Origin: Pseudomonadota bacterium
Lineage (GTDB): Bacteria; Pseudomonadota; Alphaproteobacteria; Rhodospirillales; UBA2165
Reading direction: 5' to 3'
NCBI GenBank assembly: GCA_027592155.1
Contig: JAQCKY010000050.1
Location: 1 to 9,393, forward strand
DNA length: 9,393 bases
This document shows, piece after piece, positions 6,008 through 9,393 of this stretch. The translations under genes were made by a program, and so were the position numbers. Every line of letters starts with the position of its first letter. Position 1 is the first letter of the stretch. The notes under the pieces were generated by a model. That model made no database searches. It was not told where the DNA came from and saw nothing but the letters and a program-made list of their open reading frames with translations.

Positions 6008-6196
6008 TCAATCATTGCACAGCTCACGGTAGACGGCGTTGTAGGAACGTATCTGCGCCACCGATTCAGCGGAGTCCTGTGACACGCTGAACGTGATCGG
6101 GTCAAGGGCGGCGCAGGGTATCCCGGTTGTCTGGGTCGTCTGGCACGCCGTCAGGATCAACAGACTGACGAGCACGTTTAGCCCGAGAGATGGCAT
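6008..6196 (-). CDS. Rz1-like outer-membrane spanin lipoprotein
   Basis: This 62-residue protein has a hydrophobic leader (NVLVSLLILTA) and a lipobox LTAC with Cys18 as the lipidation and cleavage site. A QTTQTTG linker and a mature part of about 45 residues follow, with Cys28 and Cys60 and the pattern LDPITFSVSQDSAES...IRSYNAVYREL. Its start at 6196 lies inside the preceding ORF in another frame and has GAGGGG upstream. A small lipoprotein out of frame within or after an inner-membrane spanin gene is the classic Rz/Rz1 arrangement. The lipoprotein would sit in the outer membrane and join with the i-spanin to fuse the membranes at the end of lysis. The mature part is less proline-rich than lambda Rz1. 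It is the last gene of the leftward operon. Confidence 0.75.
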   Translation of the reverse strand: MPSLGLNVLVSLLILTACQTTQTTGIPCAALDPITFSVSQDSAESVAQIRSYNAVYRELCND

Positions 6197-6326
6197 CTAA
6201 CATTCCCCTCAGTGCGGCCTCATTCGCTTGGGCCTTGCCCGCATCCAAGAGCTGCTTATCCCGAACGTAGCCCATCAGGGCCGACGCCAGGGACAGGACG
6301 GCCCTCAAGATGGAGAGGACGCCCAT
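6102..6326 (-). CDS. Rz-like inner-membrane spanin
   Basis: This 74-residue protein has an N-terminal hydrophobic segment (ILRAVLSLASALMGYV, about 6-21) without a cleavage site. A charged helix follows (KQLLDAGKAQANEAALRGML and ISRAKRAR, 24-53), then an acidic, proline-containing tail VDPDGVPDDPDN ending in RDTLRRP. A signal-anchor plus periplasmic helix is the form of an i-spanin, though it is short for the family. The 3' half overlaps the lipoprotein gene by 95 bases in another frame, which supports the pair. Translation is probably coupled to the upstream holin candidate, whose stop shares one base with this start (TGATG). Confidence 0.72.
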   Translation of the reverse strand: MGVLSILRAVLSLASALMGYVRDKQLLDAGKAQANEAALRGMLDAISRAKRARQSVDPDGVPDDPDNRDTLRRP

Positions 6327-6514
6327 CAGGTGGTGACGGCAGCCTTGGTCACAAACCGGAGAATGACGTTTACGACCGCCATAATTCCGCCGACAAGGGC
6401 CGCGCTGGTCTGCTCGTCAATGCCGATGTCGATCCCGAAGGCCGCTGACACGGAGACAAGCCCGGCGATGCCGTTGACCCAGAGTGTCTTCGATTCAAAC
6501 CACTGCTTCTCCAT
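6326..6514 (-). CDS. Small two-segment membrane protein, holin candidate
   Basis: This 62-residue protein begins MEKQWFESKTLWVNGIAGL. A hydrophobic segment at about 12-32 contains the SKTLWVN start and ends near GIDIGIDE. A second at about 38-57 reads SAALVGGIMAVVNVILRFV and is followed by a basic TKAAVTT end. The SKTLWVN...GI...VVNVILRFVTK pattern is common in small phage membrane proteins annotated as hypothetical or putative holins. Its place directly before the spanins supports a lysis role: holins form inner-membrane holes that time lysis. The ATG at 6514 has AGGA eight bases upstream. A GTG one codon earlier (6517) would give a one-residue longer form. Confidence 0.68.
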   Translation of the reverse strand: MEKQWFESKTLWVNGIAGLVSVSAAFGIDIGIDEQTSAALVGGIMAVVNVILRFVTKAAVTT

Positions 6515-6515
6515 C

Positions 6516-6539
6516 ACTTATATCCTATATCCTATAAGT
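6516..6539 (-). promoter_or_regulatory. Hairpin presenting tandem Shine-Dalgarno of the holin candidate
   Basis: On the minus strand ACTTATA (6539-6533) can pair with TATAAGT (6522-6516). The ten-base loop GGATATAGGA (6532-6523) carries two purine-rich Shine-Dalgarno-like repeats. The ATG at 6514 begins one base after the stem and the in-frame GTG at 6517 lies partly within it. The stem is AT-rich and weak. A structure this close to a holin start recalls the lambda S sdi element that balances two start codons; the analogy is inference. Confidence 0.4.
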
Positions 6540-6632
6540 TCCCGCGTCCCGGAATAGGTCCGCGATCCGTTCTGCCCTGGGGCCGACCTGCTTGGCCCAT
6601 CTTCGGTCAGCAGTCCCCGGTTCATGCATCAT
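6525..6632 (-). CDS. Tiny ORF between TSCPD gene and holin candidate
   Basis: This open frame starts at tandem ATGs (6632 and 6629) and encodes 34-35 residues: MMHEPGTADRRWAKQVG, then PRAERIADLFRDAG and TYRI. The central AERIADLFRDAG would form an amphipathic helix and codon third positions are GC-rich like the neighbours, so it looks more like protein than the other two frames of this gap. GGGAG lies very close to the start. It overlaps the end of the TSCPD gene by 11 bases and ends in the holin hairpin. No family is recognised. Without it, 6515-6621 would hold no gene. Confidence 0.4.
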   Translation of the reverse strand: MMHEPGTADRRWAKQVGPRAERIADLFRDAGTYRI

Positions 6633-6813
6633 CTCCCTGCATGATCTTGGACGCCGCGACCCCTAATTCATAAAGGTGATCATCTAACTCCGTGCCGGAT
6701 TTTCCGCGTGCGGTGATAAACACCTCAAACGGTCGGCCCCACGGGTTGAAGCCTACCGTGATAGCAAACGGGCCAACGGTCTCGGTCACGCATGGGCGGC
6801 GACTGGGGATCAT
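6622..6813 (-). CDS. Stand-alone TSCPD-domain protein
   Basis: This 63-residue protein reads as a small beta-alpha domain: ETVGPFAITVGF (11-22), the GRPFEVFITARGKSG hairpin (26-40) and the helix ELDDHLYELGVAASKIMQGDD (42-62). This matches the TSCPD domain at the C-terminus of coenzyme-B12-dependent ribonucleotide reductases (NrdJ), with its GRPxEVF core, KSG turn and closing S-x-(I/L)-(M/L)-Q-G. Short free-standing copies occur in phages and bacteria. No reductase is seen in this window, so its partner is unknown. The ATG at 6813 overlaps the phosphoesterase stop as ATGA; an upstream start at 6927 would lie inside that gene and was rejected. Its position in the late operon is unusual for a nucleotide-metabolism gene. 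Confidence 0.68.
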   Translation of the reverse strand: MIPSRRPCVTETVGPFAITVGFNPWGRPFEVFITARGKSGTELDDHLYELGVAASKIMQGDDA

Positions 6814-7748
6814 ACAGAGTAAGCCTTTCCGCGGAACTCCGCCACACCATCCCCGACAACGTGGACAACCTCGGGCCAGCGCAATTCGTAGTTTTCGAAC
6901 GTAAGTAGGGCGAATCCGCTCCTCCAATTCACCGGGTTATCTTCGGCGTATTGGAACTGTTCGCCATATGGTTCAGCCAACGTGCCGGTGTCAACCCCAA
7001 ACCGGGTGCCGTTGTAATCGCTATATGGCGTGACCTTGAGCGAGTGTAGATGCCCAGTCACCATTGATTTACCCGAGTTGATGGCGTTGTTATGCGTGGC
7101 ATGAACGCCGCCTTTCCACCTGTGTTTGACGACGACTGCGTCGTTCAACCAGATGCTCCAGCACGGCTCCCACAGCGGGAAATGATCCTTCAGGTGAACG
7201 CCCTTTATGCTCGCAAACTCGGGGGCAACAGCAGCGAGACGGGACTCGTACCGGGCGTCGTGGTTTCCTAACGTCCAGACCTTGCGTGCCTTGGGCGCGG
7301 CCATGCAGATTTCATGCAGACGTTCTTGACAAGCCTCTATCTCCTCAATGAGGGTGGGGTTGGATTCCCACTGCAATGGGGAATGCCTCGATATAGACGC
7401 GCCATCGAGCACGTCACCGTTCATGACAATTATGTCAGGTCTGTGGTCCTTGCACGCCTTGACAAATGCCCGGTGTGCCGTCGTCGCGTTGCCCGTCCAG
7501 TAGTGGCAATCTGAACCGATTAGGACGATGCCGTTCTCGACACTAGCCACCTGTCGGGCGGGATGCTCCTGCTGCGGTTGGGGTGCCGGGGTCGTGACTA
7601 ACCGCATAGCGGAGTCTATACGACTCCTGACGGTCGAGACTGGGATGCCGAGTACACGGGCGGTCGCCGCAGCACTCTTTAGCGTGTGGTAGAGGTCTAG
7701 AGTGCTGACTAACTCCGGGTCGTCGGCCTCCCAACCTGACCGTCCCAT
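6810..7748 (-). CDS. Phage metallophosphoesterase with N-terminal HTH
   Basis: This 312-residue protein (from ATG 7748) has an HTH-like stretch at about 22-44 (KSAAATARVLGIPVSTVRSR) and a Pro/Gln linker. A calcineurin-like metallophosphoesterase domain follows: D80-x-H82 (GSDCHYW), GD112-x2-D115 (MNGDVLDG), GNHD at 161-164 (TLGNHDARYESR), a metal-ligand His near 209 and GHLH at 232-235. All dimetal-site motifs are intact, so it should be an active phosphoesterase; the substrate is unknown (protein phosphate, nucleotide or nucleic acid ends). The frame is open to 7883, but that extension lies within the upstream gene, so 7748 is preferred although no clear Shine-Dalgarno precedes it. The stop overlaps the TSCPD start. 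Confidence 0.85.
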   Translation of the reverse strand: MGRSGWEADDPELVSTLDLYHTLKSAAATARVLGIPVSTVRSRIDSAMRLVTTPAPQPQQEHPARQVASVENGIVLIGSDCHYWTGNATTAHRAFVKACKDHRPDIIVMNGDVLDGASISRHSPLQWESNPTLIEEIEACQERLHEICMAAPKARKVWTLGNHDARYESRLAAVAPEFASIKGVHLKDHFPLWEPCWSIWLNDAVVVKHRWKGGVHATHNNAINSGKSMVTGHLHSLKVTPYSDYNGTRFGVDTGTLAEPYGEQFQYAEDNPVNWRSGFALLTFENYELRWPEVVHVVGDGVAEFRGKAYSV

Positions 7749-7779
7749 TAGATTGACACCACGGACGGCGAGGAGCCTA

Positions 7780-8064
7780 TCATATTCCGCCACCCAGAAC
7801 GGGAACGGCGTGCCAATCGTCGCCTGAAGCCATATGGCAAGCTGTCCCGGCTCTGTCAGTGAAAACGAGCGTCCATGTCCCATCGGGGGAGATGAATATT
7901 TCTGCGACCATTATGCCTCCCCCCATCAGGCCAACGAATCTGGGGACTTCATTTTGTTTGTCTCTTAGCAATTTTACCATGTCCGTGTGCTTTAGACACA
8001 GGTGTCCGGCTTGTGCCGACAGCGGGACAACCGCGAGAATCAGAGTCAATACTAGGGCCTTCAT
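7780..8064 (-). CDS. Small secreted protein with signal peptide
   Basis: This 94-residue protein begins MKALVLTLILAVVPLSAQA, a clear Sec signal peptide with likely cleavage after A19. The mature part starts GHLCLKHTDMVKLLRD and ends with a strand-rich IMVAEIFISPDGTWTLVFTD, then a TACHMASGDDW segment. Two cysteines remain in the mature part, so a periplasmic disulfide is possible. An AAGGAGG Shine-Dalgarno upstream of 8064 fixes the start; longer in-frame starts up to 8157 overlap the membrane-protein gene. The ISPDGTW...ACxxASG pattern is familiar from small exported phage proteins of unknown function. Its place near the lysis genes hints at an envelope role, which is inference. Confidence 0.75.
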   Translation of the reverse strand: MKALVLTLILAVVPLSAQAGHLCLKHTDMVKLLRDKQNEVPRFVGLMGGGIMVAEIFISPDGTWTLVFTDRAGTACHMASGDDWHAVPVLGGGI

Positions 8065-8105
8065 AGTGTACCTCCTTGCTGCGTATGACGCGCTTGGTGG
8101 TCCAA

Positions 8106-8306
8106 TTAATCTCCCCGATTCGCCTTCTCTTTTGTATATGCCAGATACCAGCGCCAAGCTAAGAACCCGGATGACATGGTGAGAAATAGTATACTCACGC
8201 CAGTGTTGATCAACCCCAGCCAGTCCGCCGCTACTGTAGCAGCACCGGGGATAATAGCCGGGGCTGTCTCGACGGCGGCGCGTATGATATGCTGTGGCTG
8301 GTTCAT
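8106..8306 (-). CDS. Small single-pass membrane protein, second holin-like candidate
   Basis: This 66-residue protein has a polar, helical first 27 residues (NQPQHIIRAAVETAPAIIP). A hydrophobic stretch LGLINTGVSILFLTMSSGFLAW follows at about 30-51, then RWYLAYTKEKANRGD, a basic cytoplasmic-type tail. One membrane span with a positively charged end resembles class III holins or antiholins and other small phage membrane proteins. The ATG at 8306 follows the zinc-ribbon gene stop closely; a GTG directly before it (8309) is an alternative. No strong Shine-Dalgarno is seen, so coupling to the upstream gene is likely. With the two-span protein at 6326-6514 the locus has two holin or antiholin candidates. 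Confidence 0.65.
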   Translation of the reverse strand: MNQPQHIIRAAVETAPAIIPGAATVAADWLGLINTGVSILFLTMSSGFLAWRWYLAYTKEKANRGD

Positions 8307-8311
8307 CACGT

Positions 8312-8455
8312 CTAGTCCACTATAGCTACAACCGGGGCCGTCTCTCCGTCACAACAATCCATCAAAGGACGATGGCAGCTCCCGCACTCATAATGAGCCT
8401 TCTGAAAGACTGGGCGGGTCCAGACCCCGCACCAAGGGCATTCAAGGAGGTCCAT
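8312..8455 (-). CDS. Small zinc-ribbon phage protein
   Basis: This 47-residue protein is dominated by cysteines: ECPWCGVWTRPVFQKAHYEC (residues 5-24) followed by GSCHRPLMDCCDGE. The knuckles CPWC and CGSC form a zinc ribbon, and a further MDCCDGE motif follows. The same CPxC...YECxxC...DCCDGE layout recurs in small proteins of many phages, typically in late regions, with no known function. The start at 8455 fits the gap to the preceding gene and has AAAGG upstream; a longer frame to 8554 would overlap that gene. Protein or nucleic-acid binding is possible. Confidence 0.72.
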   Translation of the reverse strand: MDLLECPWCGVWTRPVFQKAHYECGSCHRPLMDCCDGETAPVVAIVD

Positions 8456-8465
8456 TCTACGGCCT

Positions 8466-8885
8466 TTACGGTTGCCTGCCCCGGACAACCTTCTTGGCGT
8501 CATAGGCGGCTTGCGAGAACGTATTGCCAGTAACACCAGCATGGGCAAGCTCAATATGGTCTTCCATCATGCGTGGCATAGTGCGGTCAGTCTCTGCAAT
8601 GTCACGATCCCATATCTCTTGCGCCGTCATGGCAATAGCTGGACGAGTTACTGTGACAGACTCGCCGCTGACAACAGTTGTGGTTTGCCCCCGCTTTTGG
8701 TCAACTCCGATTGGTTCATCAACCTCAATGGCCTTGACCAGTACATAATCACCAAGATCGACCGGGCGTTTACCACCGACAAAGGTTACATCCCCGCCTG
8801 TTTGGTGAGGCAGTTTAACTTTAGCAACTGTACCAGACCATTTTTGAACAACGCTGCTATCTGATTTCTGCACTAACATGTCCAT
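8466..8885 (-). CDS. Unknown phage protein, likely tail-associated
   Basis: This 139-residue protein has a beta-rich first half (KWSGTVAKVKLPHQTGGDVTF, then PVDLGDYVLVKAIEVDEP and TTTVVSGESVTVTRP). Its second half is helical: MTAQEIWDRDIAETDRTMPR, then MMEDHIELAHAG and AAYDAKKVVRGRQP. The helical half, with DRTMPRxxED and a terminal YxxKKxxRGxxP, resembles a motif seen in small phage proteins next to tail genes, but I cannot name it. The ATG at 8885 is preceded by AAGGA eight bases away; a TTG at 8903 is less likely. It starts 13 bases inside the LamG-like remnant and lies just after the tail protein, so it may be a virion or tail-assembly component. Confidence 0.72.
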   Translation of the reverse strand: MDMLVQKSDSSVVQKWSGTVAKVKLPHQTGGDVTFVGGKRPVDLGDYVLVKAIEVDEPIGVDQKRGQTTTVVSGESVTVTRPAIAMTAQEIWDRDIAETDRTMPRMMEDHIELAHAGVTGNTFSQAAYDAKKVVRGRQP

Positions 8886-9028
8886 GATATTTTCCTTACG
8901 CAAACCTGTGATGGTGCTATTCCAGTCAATGCAGTGCCGCGATCCATGTAACCACTAGTACCGTCAAAGTCGGCGGCTAACGGAGCAAATGGAATGTTTA
9001 CGGGGGAGATCAGTGGTATGAGGCTCAT
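8873..9028 (-). CDS. Short ORF, apparent N-terminal remnant of a ConA/LamG-type tail protein
   Basis: This 51-residue frame begins in an ATGA overlap with the tail-gene stop: MSLIPLISPVNIPF, then APLAADFDGTSGYMDRGTAL and TGIAPSQ. The stretch DFDGTSGYMDRGTALTG is very like the opening of concanavalin/LamG-type domains in phage tail proteins (FDGTNDYL-RG-LTG). Such domains normally run well over 100 residues further. Here the frame turns into an unrelated CVRKISWTC end and stops inside the next gene. It is probably a truncated or decayed tail protein, or a short protein that has been kept. It could also be the product of a deletion or a sequencing error. Confidence 0.5.
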   Translation of the reverse strand: MSLIPLISPVNIPFAPLAADFDGTSGYMDRGTALTGIAPSQVCVRKISWTC

Positions 9029-9393
9029 ATCATTTCAGACCAAGTGATTTCATCCCAAAAGGCTTCAGCAAATGAGTGATTAGCTGCGCTCCAATGATAA
9101 CGAAAGTAATTCTCGGCTAACCCACTAGCTGTAACAGTGTAAGCAGTACTAGGAGTATTAGGCGTTGCCTCATGAGACGACAAAAGTGTGCCATCATTCC
9201 ATGCGGTAGGTAATGTATTGCTGCCGTAAAGATATAGATTAGCAGTTCCTACATTATTGCCGGTCCAACTAGCCAAATTACCTACCGCATGCCGTCCACC
9301 CGAGAAAGTATACTCGGACACCCACTTTGTATTACCAACACCCCAATCTTTGCCAATGAATCCGTTATAGGTAGGGTAAACAAGAGCAAAAGT
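9025..9393 (-). CDS. C-terminal part of a tail/receptor-binding protein, discoidin-like domain
   Basis: The frame is open from the window edge to a TGA at 9027-9025, giving 122 residues of a longer protein. It reads FIGKDWGVGNTKWVSEYTFS, later ANLYLYGSNTLPTAWNDGTL, then a Thr-rich segment and ENYFRYHWSAANHSFAEAFW, ending in ITWSEMI. A Gly-Lys-Asp-Trp opening, a central LYGSN...DGTLL and a YRYHW...EI-W-E end are features of discoidin (F5/8 type C)-like jelly-roll domains at the ends of phage tail and structural proteins, where they may bind surface sugars. The first GTG in the window (9321) is not the true start. The DNA is more AT-rich than the rest of the window. Confidence 0.65.
   Translation of the reverse strand, partial: TFALVYPTYNGFIGKDWGVGNTKWVSEYTFSGGRHAVGNLASWTGNNVGTANLYLYGSNTLPTAWNDGTLLSSHEATPNTPSTAYTVTASGLAENYFRYHWSAANHSFAEAFWDEITWSEMI
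9200..9291. repeat. Perfect 15-bp inverted repeat inside the tail gene
   Basis: CATGCGGTAGGTAAT (9200-9214) and ATTACCTACCGCATG (9277-9291) are exact reverse complements separated by 62 bp. In the protein they encode HAVGN and LPTAW, unrelated peptides, so the match is not a repeated domain. It could be a stem in the mRNA, a scar of template switching, or the ends of an invertible segment. Confidence 0.7.

Noticed and set aside
5878..6090. Plus-strand 70-codon frame across the convergence hairpin
   Set aside because: It overlaps the HTH/zinc gene and the o-spanin gene antisense, and its middle is encoded by the inverted repeat arms. No motif.
6228..6557. Plus-strand open frame opposite the holin and spanin genes
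   Set aside because: Antisense shadow of the lysis cassette; no ribosome binding site and no recognisable protein features.
6518..6625. Alternative 35-codon minus-strand frame starting in an ATGA overlap
   Set aside because: The overlap is attractive, but the peptide (many Gly, Ser, Arg, no helix or strand pattern) looks like a shadow of the frame at 6525-6632.
6814..6927. Upstream start at 6927 for the TSCPD gene
   Set aside because: The extra residues are Arg/Cys-rich shadow sequence of the phosphoesterase gene; the TSCPD-like part begins after the ATG at 6813.
7749..7883. Upstream start at 7883 for the metallophosphoesterase
   Set aside because: The added 45 residues overlap the secreted-protein gene in another frame, and there is no Shine-Dalgarno before 7883. 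The evidence for 7748 is also thin, so this remains the least certain start in the window.
9025..9393. Diversity-generating retroelement target in the tail gene
   Set aside because: A variable tail tip next to repeats suggested it, but there is no reverse transcriptase, no template repeat and no AAY-enriched variable stretch in the window.

Overview
This window reads as part of a tailed-phage genome, either a free phage or a prophage. Genes are packed tightly with stop/start overlaps. Early DNA-metabolism genes run on the plus strand, lysis and tail genes run on the minus strand, and a Cro-type repressor gene sits at the left edge. Most of the window is GC-rich, and the gene families resemble those of phages infecting Gram-negative proteobacteria, possibly alphaproteobacteria. 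The host guess is inference only. The Rz/Rz1-type spanin pair requires an outer membrane, so a Gram-negative host is the firmer part of it. No tRNA, rRNA, CRISPR array, insertion sequence, integrase, terminase or DNA polymerase was seen.

Left control region (1-237): a truncated Cro-like repressor gene points left and faces the early operon. The gap between them holds two candidate promoters running towards each other, with related GTGTAAAT-like half-sites laid over them. This has the layout of a phage transcription switch.

Rightward early operon (238-5906): a Sak4-like RecA-fold annealing ATPase, two small proteins, a DUF669-type single-strand-binding candidate, a Cas4/RecB-like nuclease with cysteines placed for an iron-sulfur cluster, a DEAD/DEAH-box (SF2) helicase with a zinc ribbon, a VRR-NUC nuclease, two unknown small proteins, and a small HTH plus zinc-finger protein. 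Together they form a recombination and replication toolkit: annealing protein, ssDNA binder, end-resecting nuclease, helicase and junction-type nuclease. A G6-AAA-C6 hairpin lies exactly between a strong Shine-Dalgarno and the start of the nuclease gene.

Convergence (5907-6007): a strong near-perfect hairpin without a T-run separates the two opposing transcription units.

Leftward late operon (9393 down to 6008), in transcription order: the 3' end of a tail or receptor-binding protein with a discoidin-like domain, a short apparent remnant of a ConA/LamG-type tail protein, an unknown structural-type protein, a small zinc-ribbon protein, a small membrane protein, a secreted protein, an HTH-metallophosphoesterase, a free-standing TSCPD domain, a tiny ORF, a two-segment holin candidate, and an overlapping Rz (i-spanin) / Rz1 (o-spanin lipoprotein) pair. 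No endolysin is visible, so it must lie outside the window or be unrecognised. The right-hand 500 bases are visibly more AT-rich and contain a perfect 15-bp inverted repeat inside the tail-protein gene.
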